40,199 nucleotides of DNA from Dehalococcoidia bacterium (lineage in GTDB: Bacteria > Chloroflexota > Dehalococcoidia > Lucifugimonadales > UBA1123). Below are positions 9,916 through 16,787 of this stretch, in pieces. Every line of letters begins with the position of its first letter. Position 1 is the first letter of the stretch. The DNA lies in contig JAGWBK010000011.1 of assembly GCA_021295915.1 (NCBI GenBank), positions 1 through 40,199 of the forward strand, read 5' to 3'. The notes under the pieces are model-generated. The model saw only the letters and a list, made by a program, of their open reading frames with translations. It was not told where the DNA came from and did not search any database. The position numbers and the translations under genes are program-made.

Positions 9916-10683
9916 ATGACACAGCTAGACGATGTCCAGATCAAGGAAGTAGTACGCGAGAGGTACGGCGCGCTGGCAAGGGATTCAGCCGACTCCTGCT
10001 GCGCCACGGACTGCTGTTCCGACAACGGGTCGGAAATGGACTCCATCATGACTCTGTACGCCTCGGACCAGACCGAGGGCCTGCCTGCAGAGGCGATTGC
10101 TGCATCTGCGGGCTGCGGCAACCCGCTCGCGATCGGGACGCTTCAGGCCGGTGAGACGGTCGTTGATTTCGGCAGCGGCGGCGGAATCGACTGCTTCATC
10201 GCCGCCAAGGCGGTGGGAGAGCAGGGGAGAGTTGTCGGCATCGACATGACCGAGGACATGATAAATCTCGCCAGGAGCAACGCCCGGCAACTCGGGCTCA
10301 GCAACGTGGAGTTCCACCTGTCGGAGATGGAGAGCACGCCGCTTGAAGGCGACTCCGTGGACGCGATCATATCCAACTGCGTGATAAACCTGGCGCCCGA
10401 CAAGGACCTCGTCTTCCGGGAAGCCTTCCGCATTCTCAGGCCTGGAGGACGTCTTATGGTCTCAGACCTGGTGAAGATCGAAGAAATACCCCAGGAAGAG
10501 GCGGAAGACACCGCGAACTGGGTTTCATGCCTCGCCGGTACGGAGATGAAGGAAGTGTACCTGGGGCGAATGAAGAGTGCCGGGTTCACAGACGTGCAGG
10601 TCACATCGTCCGCCCCATGGCGAGAAGAGGGGTGGCAGTCGAACATCCACAGCATGGGCATCAGCGCCGTCAAGCCAGTCTGA
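9916..10683 (+). CDS. arsM: arsenite S-adenosylmethyltransferase
   Basis: ArsM methylates arsenite with S-adenosylmethionine to mono-, di- and trimethylated forms in the cytoplasm, part of arsenic detoxification. The 255-residue product has the family layout: a paired-cysteine segment near residues 28-34 (SCCATDCC), SAM-binding DFGSGGGID at 84-92, and the three conserved arsenic-binding cysteines at C67 (AGCGNP), C155 (SNCVINL) and C205 (WVSCLAGT). I use the ATG at 9916, with AGGAG at 9903-9907 eight bases ahead; an upstream in-frame ATG at 9850 adds 22 residues unlike the family and is less likely. No arsR, arsB or arsC neighbour is in the window, so regulation is not visible. Confidence 0.95.
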   Translation: MTQLDDVQIKEVVRERYGALARDSADSCCATDCCSDNGSEMDSIMTLYASDQTEGLPAEAIAASAGCGNPLAIGTLQAGETVVDFGSGGGIDCFIAAKAVGEQGRVVGIDMTEDMINLARSNARQLGLSNVEFHLSEMESTPLEGDSVDAIISNCVINLAPDKDLVFREAFRILRPGGRLMVSDLVKIEEIPQEEAEDTANWVSCLAGTEMKEVYLGRMKSAGFTDVQVTSSAPWREEGWQSNIHSMGISAVKPV

Positions 10684-10728
10684 GCGCTGGCCACTCTACT
10701 GGCAATAAATGAACCTGAAGCACACGGA

Positions 10729-10746
10729 GTCGGATGAGAATCCGAC
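10729..10746. terminator. weak stem-loop between convergent genes
   Basis: GTCGGAT pairs with ATCCGAC around a GAGA tetraloop, between the ends of arsM and the convergent coiled-coil gene. There is no clear T-run on either side, so it may be a weak bidirectional terminator or an RNA end-protecting hairpin. Confidence 0.45.
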
Positions 10747-10778
10747 CCCGATTAATTTGCTGGAGAGGTTCTGACCGA

Positions 10779-11372
10779 CTACACGCCTATGTGCATGTTG
10801 TCGGAGTTTGAGGGACGTCGCATGTCCGATTCAGGTCGAAGCGTATCGATGCCCCTGCGGATCTGTCCAAGGATCTCTGAGAGCTGCTCTTCGAGGCTGA
10901 ACAGCACCTCACTCGAGTACTGGTTCGCGCCTTCCCGACGGGACGAAGCGATGTCCTCGGCTTCGGTGACTATCCGGTAGGCGCGCCGCTGGGCGTCCTG
11001 GATGATCTCCTCGGCCTCGCCCTGGGCCTGCTCTCTGATCTCCTCGCCTCGATTCTCAGCTTCCTTGAGGATGGCGGATTCGTCCACCAGTGTCTCATAC
11101 TCACGCATGGACGCCTGCTTCTGGGCGCTGACCTCTTCCTCGATCTGGGTCTTCAGCCGCTGCGATTCGAGGTACGCTTGGTTCAGGATGCTGTCCTTCT
11201 GACGGATGATCTCCTGGGCTTCCTGGATATCAGCCGGCATCGCAGTTCGCAGCTCGTTGACTACCGTCGCGAAATGGTCGGCGTCCACCATTACCTTGCG
11301 GCGGAGGCCCGGTACGCGATTGGCGCTGGAGTATAGTCTCTGCAGTTCGCCGTATGCCTGTTCAAAGTCCAC
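10779..11372 (-). CDS. coiled-coil protein, DivIVA/ATP-synthase-b-like
   Basis: A 197-residue soluble, mostly helical protein. A basic N-terminal segment is followed by a long charged coiled-coil with EEI, EAE and QAQGEAEEI patterns at roughly residues 60-165, ending in a polar tail. The style recalls DivIVA-type cell-pole proteins and the stalk subunit of ATP synthase, but I see neither a membrane anchor nor a clear DivIVA N-terminal motif, so the function is unassigned. I start it at the GTG at 11370-11372, because AAGGAGG (11379-11385) lies six bases upstream. An in-frame TTG at 11390 would overlap this site. It is the last gene of a minus-strand group with coaD and rsmD, 48 bases after coaD. 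Confidence 0.8.
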   Translation of the reverse strand: MDFEQAYGELQRLYSSANRVPGLRRKVMVDADHFATVVNELRTAMPADIQEAQEIIRQKDSILNQAYLESQRLKTQIEEEVSAQKQASMREYETLVDESAILKEAENRGEEIREQAQGEAEEIIQDAQRRAYRIVTEAEDIASSRREGANQYSSEVLFSLEEQLSEILGQIRRGIDTLRPESDMRRPSNSDNMHIGV

Positions 11373-11420
11373 CTGTTCCCTCCTTGGCAATACCTGGACT
11401 TGCGTTCGTCGTTAGTCTGG

Positions 11421-11903
11421 TCACTTTTCCAGCTTCTGGAGTAGTGCCTTTTCGATGTGTGGTGGTACCAGTTCGGAAACGTTGGCACCCAATTGAGCCA
11501 CTTCTTTAATTCGGCTGGAGTACATGAACTGGTACTCCAGAGAGCTCATGATGCAGACCACGTCGATGTCCGGTGCGACGTGACGCCACATGAGCGCCAT
11601 TTCAAATTCCAACTCGAAGTCGAACCCAGCCCTGAGTCCGCGTACTATGAACTCCGCGCCGTTGTCGCGTGCAACCGTTGGAGCAAGACCCGTAAATGGG
11701 ACGACGCTGATGTTCGGGGTGTCCTTGACTGCCTCCGCGAACATCTCGACTCGCTCTTCGGTTGAAAACATGAGCCGCTTCGTCGGAGGCGACTTGTACA
11801 CCGCGATGATTAGCTCGTCGAACACCCCCGCGGCGCGCTTGGCTATGTCAATGTGTCCATGGTGTGCAGGATCGAAGCTGCCCGGATAGATCGCTTTAGC
11901 CAT
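11421..11903 (-). CDS. coaD: phosphopantetheine adenylyltransferase
   Basis: CoaD joins ATP and 4'-phosphopantetheine to give dephospho-CoA, the fourth step from pantothenate in coenzyme A synthesis. The 160-residue product has the nucleotidyltransferase signature GSFDPAHHGH at residues 8-17, the phosphate-binding RGLRAGFDFELEFEMALM segment, and near the C-terminus YSSRIKEVA, which replaces the common ISSTxVREIA motif. Its length fits the family. I use the ATG at 11901-11903; two TTG codons just upstream are in frame but less likely. The start overlaps the end of rsmD by eight bases, the common rsmD-coaD pairing in bacteria, so they are co-transcribed. Confidence 0.95.
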   Translation of the reverse strand: MAKAIYPGSFDPAHHGHIDIAKRAAGVFDELIIAVYKSPPTKRLMFSTEERVEMFAEAVKDTPNISVVPFTGLAPTVARDNGAEFIVRGLRAGFDFELEFEMALMWRHVAPDIDVVCIMSSLEYQFMYSSRIKEVAQLGANVSELVPPHIEKALLQKLEK

Positions 11904-12459
11904 CAACAACTCCGGCTGAGAGTATGGTCAACGCCGTATCTCCGTATGTCTTGGTAGTCTCCAACTCAAACCTTCCAATCGCGAAGTTCTCGTTCGGTCC
12001 AGCCCGGTGTTCCAGTACCACCAGCCCTCCGGGATTGACCAGCCGCTCTGACTGCAGCCCGTCTACGATGCTCCCCAGCTCTCCCGAGCTGTACGGAGGA
12101 TCTGCAACTACGAGGTCGTATCCTCCTGGCAGGCTCCTCAGCATATTCAGGACTCTTCCCCTGTACACTCTCGCCCTGGCATCCAGGGACCATGATCGGA
12201 GTCTCTCAGTGAGTTCCCGGCAAAGCCTGGAGTTAGACTCCACAAAGTCAGCCCATGAGGCTCCTCGGCTCAGTGCGTCGAGTCCGATGGCTCCAGTCCC
12301 AGCGTACAGGTCGGCTACTCTCTTTCCGTCTATGGCATCGCTGCCGATGATGGAGAACAGGGCCGCCCTCACTCGCTCAGACGTAGGCCTCAGGCCCGGG
12401 CCGCTTGAAGTACTCAACCGGCGTCCTCTGTGCGAACCTCCTGTTATGCGCGTCGTCAC
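11896..12459 (-). CDS. rsmD: 16S rRNA (guanine-N2)-methyltransferase RsmD
   Basis: RsmD methylates G966 (E. coli numbering) of 16S rRNA during 30S assembly using S-adenosylmethionine. The 187-residue product opens with RITGGSHRGRRL, typical of the family. The SAM-binding motif is LYAGTGAIGLDALSRGA at residues 51-67, and the catalytic N-methyltransferase motif is ADPPY at 119-123. The start is a GTG; no strong ribosome-binding site stands out. It overlaps coaD. The 213 bases between this gene and the next minus-strand gene end at 12673 hold no ORF or hairpin that I can support, though an AT-rich segment near 12625-12650 could contain a promoter. Confidence 0.95.
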   Translation of the reverse strand: MTTRITGGSHRGRRLSTSSGPGLRPTSERVRAALFSIIGSDAIDGKRVADLYAGTGAIGLDALSRGASWADFVESNSRLCRELTERLRSWSLDARARVYRGRVLNMLRSLPGGYDLVVADPPYSSGELGSIVDGLQSERLVNPGGLVVLEHRAGPNENFAIGRFELETTKTYGDTALTILSAGVVDG

Positions 12460-12672
12460 GCTTGTTTCCCGAAATGTGACCCCAATTGTGTCCCGTGGAC
12501 CTCAGCCCCTGCTGGGAGCGCAACCACGTTGCGCCAGTGTCCATGGTTCGGAATATACATCTCGCATGGAGACCGATGCTATCATGGGTTTTGCGTATGA
12601 GAAAGGCTATTGACTGTCCTGTTTTTGAGAAAAGTATAGTACTAAACGCGTCTCAACAGGCAGTTATAGGGG

Positions 12673-13374
12673 TCACACCACGCGCCCGGTAGCGGAATCC
12701 AGCACAAGGACCTTGTCCTGAACATCCAGGCCCAGCGCATCCCTTGTGCGAATCATCGCTTCCAGCGCCTTCTTAGGGGTGCCCCAGCCCACATCGAGCA
12801 CTATGTTTATAAGCTCCCGCCCCAGGTCTGTAACTGCCGGAGCGCGTTCGACGTAGACCGTTTCCAGAGGGGTCCAAAGTTCCAGCGGAAGCTCCATCTG
12901 CAACATGCAGAAGCGAATGGCCCAGGTGAAGTGCCAGGGCGTCCCGTACTCCGGCACAGGAGCGGACTGAAGCCCCTGCAATGCCCCTGACGCCATATTA
13001 CGGATGATGAAGTCGTGCCTGATCCCGAAGGGCTCGAGTATCGACTCCAGCGACGGGTGCAGCACCATCTCCTCAAGGTCCTCCCCGATCCTGGCTTCCG
13101 CGGAATCGGGTGGGTAGCCGATGCCCCTCAAAGTCTTGGGGTATCCTCGCTCCCGCATAAGCATGTGGGTCAGCTCGTGTGCAACGTGATAGACGAGATC
13201 GTCGTCGGGCAGCGACATCCAGCGTGGCGCAGGGCCTGCGAACTCAACTCCCTGGTCGCCAAAGATTGTGCTTAGGCCGCGTTCGATGGCGTCGGAGTCC
13301 ACTGGCAGCTCCCGGGAGACAGACTCCCAGAACTCCGTGAAGGGATCGACAAGTTCCCGTCCCAGCACCTGCAT
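12673..13374 (-). CDS. hypothetical protein with HELTH zincin motif
   Basis: A 233-residue protein with no signal peptide or membrane span that I can see. Residues 66-70 read HELTH within a helix-like VYHVAHELTHMLM segment, a clear HExxH zinc-peptidase signature. An acidic segment further on (GEDLEEMVLHP) could supply the third zinc ligand in the gluzincin manner. It is not a family I can name; zinc-dependent peptidase activity is inference from the motif. The start codon lies two bases after the stop of the MFS transporter gene, so the two are almost certainly co-transcribed. The pair may act on an imported peptide or small amide, but this is speculative. Confidence 0.75.
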   Translation of the reverse strand: MQVLGRELVDPFTEFWESVSRELPVDSDAIERGLSTIFGDQGVEFAGPAPRWMSLPDDDLVYHVAHELTHMLMRERGYPKTLRGIGYPPDSAEARIGEDLEEMVLHPSLESILEPFGIRHDFIIRNMASGALQGLQSAPVPEYGTPWHFTWAIRFCMLQMELPLELWTPLETVYVERAPAVTDLGRELINIVLDVGWGTPKKALEAMIRTRDALGLDVQDKVLVLDSATGRVV

Positions 13375-13376
13375 TG

Positions 13377-14741
13377 CTAGTCCGCTGTTGCTTCCTGCTG
13401 GCTGGCGGTCGGGCTTTGGGCCAGCCTGGGCCTCCTCACTGTAAGCATCAGCAGCGCGCCCAGGAATGCGAGCACCGAGAAGGCGAGGAACGGAATGAAG
13501 TAAGACTCGTAGCGGTCGTACATGAAGCCGGCAAACAGCGGAGCGAAGATCATCGCGATGTTGTTCGGGAACTGGGATAGGCCCATGATGGTGGCGAACG
13601 CCTTGCGTCCGAAGTACTCGCCCCTGATGGCTGTGAGCAGGGGAATGCGGCCTCCGAAGCCGATTCCGTACAGTACGGCGAACAGGTACGCCATAGGCGC
13701 AGACTCTGCAAAAGCAATCACCAGAATTCCCGCGGCCTGGAAGAGGAGGAACACAAATGTGACAAGCGGCTTGGGGAATTTGTCGGCGACAAATCCGGCT
13801 ATGAACTGCGCCGGGAGCGCGACTGACGTGTACACGACCGGCACCAACCCCGCTGCCGTTAGCGAGAAGCCCATGTCGGTCAACTTGGGAGCCAGGTGAA
13901 TCGAGAGTGTGACGATTGAAATTGTAGAGGACAGGTGGACTATCGTGAGGGTCCAGAACGCGCTGGTCCTGAGGGCCTGGCCGACAGTGAACTCAGGCTC
14001 GTCGTCTTGCGGACCTGCACTCGTCTGGGACGCAGTGCTGCCCCTTCGAACACGATCGCCGTCCGGAGACAACCCCATGTCCTCCGGGCGATTTCGCACT
14101 GCCTTCGCCACAGGTCCGACCGACACCAGGAGCACAATTCCGATAATCAGCGTCGTAATCTGGAAGCCGTGGTTGTCCACTCCCCACGCCAATAGAGGGA
14201 CTAGATACGCTCCGATGTGTACGCCGGACATCGCCGTCGCGATTGCCAGCGACCGCTTCCGAACGAACCAGTTGTTGACCATGCTGATCATCGCCAGCCA
14301 GCCGCCGAGACCGGAGCCGAGCGTGATGATCATGAATGCTATGTAGAAGTGAACGAGCCTTTCGTCGAGGAAGTCGATCCAGCCCAACAGGCCAAGACCG
14401 GCAAGGAACTCGATCTGGGAGAACCAGATGAACCCTATGCCCATGACAACGTAGCCGATGAGGATCATCGTCCTGTTGCCGAGCTTGTCTATCAGCCAAC
14501 CCTCGAACGGCCCAAGAACAGCGCTCTCGCCGCGCGCCAGCGAGAATGCGAGCGAGAGCTGCGTCCTGCTCCATCCGAAACCGCGCTCGAGCGCAACCAG
14601 ATAGGTGCCGAGTCCCTGGAACACAGTCAGGGACATCAGGGCCAGCATGAAGACAGAGATACCAACCAGCTTCCAGCCGTAGAATGCGCCTGTAGCCTTG
14701 GAAACCAGGTTGGGTAGGGAGTATTGTCCCGCGTCTTTCAC
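13377..14741 (-). CDS. major facilitator superfamily transporter
   Basis: A 454-residue MFS permease, with about 12 hydrophobic segments in two halves joined by a charged central loop (roughly residues 215-250). The first half carries the loop FEGWLIDKLGNRTM between helices 2 and 3, in the position of the MFS G-x3-D-R/K motif, and the second half has FIAGFVADKFPKP at the equivalent place. The style resembles the oxalate/formate and monocarboxylate antiporter groups, so an organic anion substrate is likely. Start is a GTG with no good ribosome-binding site, and a nearby later start is possible. It precedes the HELTH gene with no room between, and follows the D-glutamate cyclase pair after 168 bases, so carriage of an amino-acid-like acid is possible. 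Confidence 0.88.
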   Translation of the reverse strand: MKDAGQYSLPNLVSKATGAFYGWKLVGISVFMLALMSLTVFQGLGTYLVALERGFGWSRTQLSLAFSLARGESAVLGPFEGWLIDKLGNRTMILIGYVVMGIGFIWFSQIEFLAGLGLLGWIDFLDERLVHFYIAFMIITLGSGLGGWLAMISMVNNWFVRKRSLAIATAMSGVHIGAYLVPLLAWGVDNHGFQITTLIIGIVLLVSVGPVAKAVRNRPEDMGLSPDGDRVRRGSTASQTSAGPQDDEPEFTVGQALRTSAFWTLTIVHLSSTISIVTLSIHLAPKLTDMGFSLTAAGLVPVVYTSVALPAQFIAGFVADKFPKPLVTFVFLLFQAAGILVIAFAESAPMAYLFAVLYGIGFGGRIPLLTAIRGEYFGRKAFATIMGLSQFPNNIAMIFAPLFAGFMYDRYESYFIPFLAFSVLAFLGALLMLTVRRPRLAQSPTASQQEATAD

Positions 14742-14799
14742 GCGAGGAATTCTAGCAAACTGCGGTCAACCCGATGTAGGGCTAATGCCAGCCAACATA

Positions 14800-14840
14800 C
14801 CCCCTCTCCCTCAGAGAGGGGGCTGGGGTGAGGGTGAAAG
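14800..14840. repeat. partial copy of the dispersed repeat
   Basis: CCCCCTCTCCCTCAGAGAG and the following GGTGAGGGTGAAAG match the centre of the 3501-3634 and 9735-9832 copies. Next to it (14854-14890) is a related purine/pyrimidine-rich stretch with an imperfect inverted repeat, ATCCCCTGAAGGAAGGGAT. The whole lies in the gap between the MFS and DUF4392 genes. Confidence 0.6.
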
Positions 14841-14909
14841 TACGAAGACCCACACCTCCTATCCCCTGAAGGAAGGGATGGGGCAAGGGGTGATTGCGTG
14901 ACGGCCCTT

Positions 14910-15761
14910 CTAAGAGATGCTCTTGGAGGCCAGGTAGTCGTGCAGCGCCTGGACGGTCTCGCTGTTCTCTTCCAGCGTGAATCCGTCCACCTTGTACTCC
15001 TGCAGCGCGCTCATACCGTCCACAGCTCCAAGGTCCACCGTCTGCTTCAGGAGCGCCTGCTCCTCTTCGATAGACGGCAGCAGGTTCTTTCCTGATAGCT
15101 CCGACAGCGCAGCAGCAAGTCCGTAGCCTCCCCAGTTGGAGACGCTCGCCAGCATTAGCTTCGACGTCTGCGTGACGCACGGAATCTTGACCAGCGTGTC
15201 GACCTGAGTGACCTCCTCGGCCAGGTTGCCCATTCCGATCTCGTTCCCGCCGTCGCCAATGCCCACAGATGGGATGTCAGCATGGAAGACGTAATCGATC
15301 CGAGCGTTGTAGTCGCTTATGTCCCTTCCGCGCATGTTGCGGTACTTGCCTTCGTCGGTCAGGCCGCAGCGCTCGATGGCGATAACGACCGAGGGCTTCA
15401 AGTCGTCAATCACACCCCTGGCGAACTCTATGCTGGCGTCGTCATCGGCTATGGGGAACTCGACAACCCTGGAGTAGTCGCCGCCCGTCTTGTCCATGAT
15501 GTCCGAGCAGTAGCGGTCCGTAAGGTGGATGACTTCGTACCCAAGCTGGTTGAGGGCGCTGCCAATGACCACGGCGCCGGGAGGCCCGTCGGTCTCAGCG
15601 TACCCCGCGTCGAGGATATAGAAGCCGGTCACGATGATGGCCGTGCCCGGATTGTCCAGGATGAGCTGCCCGGCTTCAGTGGCGAAGTCTGACGGAAGGT
15701 GTGGCCTGAGTTTAGAGATCCCGCGCCGGTCCCGATCGAGGATGATGTCTTCTATGGTCAC
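14910..15761 (-). CDS. D-glutamate cyclase, DUF4392 half
   Basis: This 283-residue protein matches the C-terminal domain of mammalian D-glutamate cyclase (DGLUCY; DUF4392), which converts D-glutamate to 5-oxo-D-proline. Motifs are IIVTGFYIL at residues 42-50, ERCG near 130-133, MRGRDISDYNARID at 143-156, and the hallmark GDGGNEIGMGN at 169-179. The start is a GTG with GGGAG about eight bases ahead. It directly follows the DUF1445 gene (73 bases), so the two domains fused in animals are here two neighbouring genes. The C-terminal 50 residues are acidic and probably helical. Breakdown of D-glutamate from peptidoglycan is the likely role. Confidence 0.87.
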   Translation of the reverse strand: MTIEDIILDRDRRGISKLRPHLPSDFATEAGQLILDNPGTAIIVTGFYILDAGYAETDGPPGAVVIGSALNQLGYEVIHLTDRYCSDIMDKTGGDYSRVVEFPIADDDASIEFARGVIDDLKPSVVIAIERCGLTDEGKYRNMRGRDISDYNARIDYVFHADIPSVGIGDGGNEIGMGNLAEEVTQVDTLVKIPCVTQTSKLMLASVSNWGGYGLAAALSELSGKNLLPSIEEEQALLKQTVDLGAVDGMSALQEYKVDGFTLEENSETVQALHDYLASKSIS

Positions 15762-15834
15762 TGAATGCTCCCTTCGGGTGGCCTCGCGGGACCTCTCTTC
15801 TTCCTTTGGATGACGAGCGAGTGTAGGCGAGTGT

Positions 15835-16629
15835 CTAAAGTGCAGACATGTCCTCGTCGCTCTTGTCGGTGACGAACATGTGGCCCGGCGCGTGCGTAAT
15901 CATGAGCGGCGGACGGGACTGCATGGCCGCGGCCTGAGGAGTCACACCGCACGCCCAGAATACGGGTATCTGGCCGTCTTCGAAATCAGTCGGCTCGCCA
16001 AAGTCTGGCTTGTATATGTCTTTTATGCCAATGGCCTCAGGGTCGCCTATGTGCACCGGAGCGCCGTGTGTTGCAGGGAATCTCGAAGTCACCTGCACGG
16101 CCTTGACGACCTGCTCACGGTTGATGGCGCGCATCGAGACTACCATCGGACCCGAGAATGCCCCGGCAGGGGTTGTCGGGATGTTCGTGATGAACATCGA
16201 CACGTTCTTCTCCTGGTCGATGTGCTGTAGAGGTATGCCTGCTCTGACCATCGCCGTCTCAAACGAGAAGCTGCAGCCCAGCAGGAACGACACCAGGTCG
16301 TCTCGCCAGTACTCTGATATGTCCTCGACCTCAGCGGTCATCTCGCCGTGCTCATAGACGCGATAGAGCGCGATGTCAGAGCGAATGTCTGCGCCGGGAG
16401 CGAACTCGGATGGCTCGACCTCCCCAGGCTCGATCACCTCTAGGAGTGGACACGGCTTCGGATTGCGCTGGCAGTACAGCAGGAAGTCGAATGCGAGATC
16501 CCTGGGCAGGATCGCCAGGTTCGCCTGCACGTGTCCAGGGGAGAAGCCACCGGTCGGCTGCACCAGCCTTCCTTCCCTGATTAGCCCGCGTACTTCTACC
16601 GGATCGGTGGGCAGTGCTGTCAACGTCAT
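15835..16629 (-). CDS. D-glutamate cyclase, DUF1445 half (putative hydro-lyase)
   Basis: A 264-residue member of the DUF1445/YcsI putative hydro-lyase family, normal length. Family marks are an N-terminal LIREGRLVQPTGGFSPGHVQANLAILP, then LLYCQRNPKPCPLL and DIRSDIALYRVY, FLLGCSFSFETAM near the middle, NIPTTPAGAFSGPMVVSMR, HIGDPEAIGI, and close to the C-terminus PVFWACGVTPQAA and THAPGHMFVTD. In the animal enzyme this is the N-terminal domain of D-glutamate cyclase. The ATG at 16629 has AGGAG nine bases upstream. It is the first gene of the two-gene unit and follows mutS after 158 bases, a gap that contains the palindrome at 16746. The product could be oxoproline-forming with its partner, or a hydro-lyase on its own. 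Confidence 0.87.
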   Translation of the reverse strand: MTLTALPTDPVEVRGLIREGRLVQPTGGFSPGHVQANLAILPRDLAFDFLLYCQRNPKPCPLLEVIEPGEVEPSEFAPGADIRSDIALYRVYEHGEMTAEVEDISEYWRDDLVSFLLGCSFSFETAMVRAGIPLQHIDQEKNVSMFITNIPTTPAGAFSGPMVVSMRAINREQVVKAVQVTSRFPATHGAPVHIGDPEAIGIKDIYKPDFGEPTDFEDGQIPVFWACGVTPQAAAMQSRPPLMITHAPGHMFVTDKSDEDMSAL

Positions 16630-16745
16630 AGGTCTCGCTCCTGGCCGGGTGTGTGGATTCTGAATGCTCGGATGTCGTCCGGCATCGCTAGATTAGTACG
16701 CCCCCACACGAACGTCAAGGATTGGCAGATTCACGCAGGTATGGG

Positions 16746-16759
16746 CGGTTCGCGAACCG
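16746..16759. repeat. perfect 14-bp palindrome
   Basis: CGGTTCGCGAACCG is a perfect inverted repeat with a GGG/CCC extension, flanked by CCCTACGA. It resembles short REP-like intergenic elements; it could also be an operator for the DUF1445 gene or an mRNA end after mutS. Only one copy is in the window. Confidence 0.45.
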
Positions 16760-16787
16760 TCCCTACGAGATTGTGATGATGACGGCT

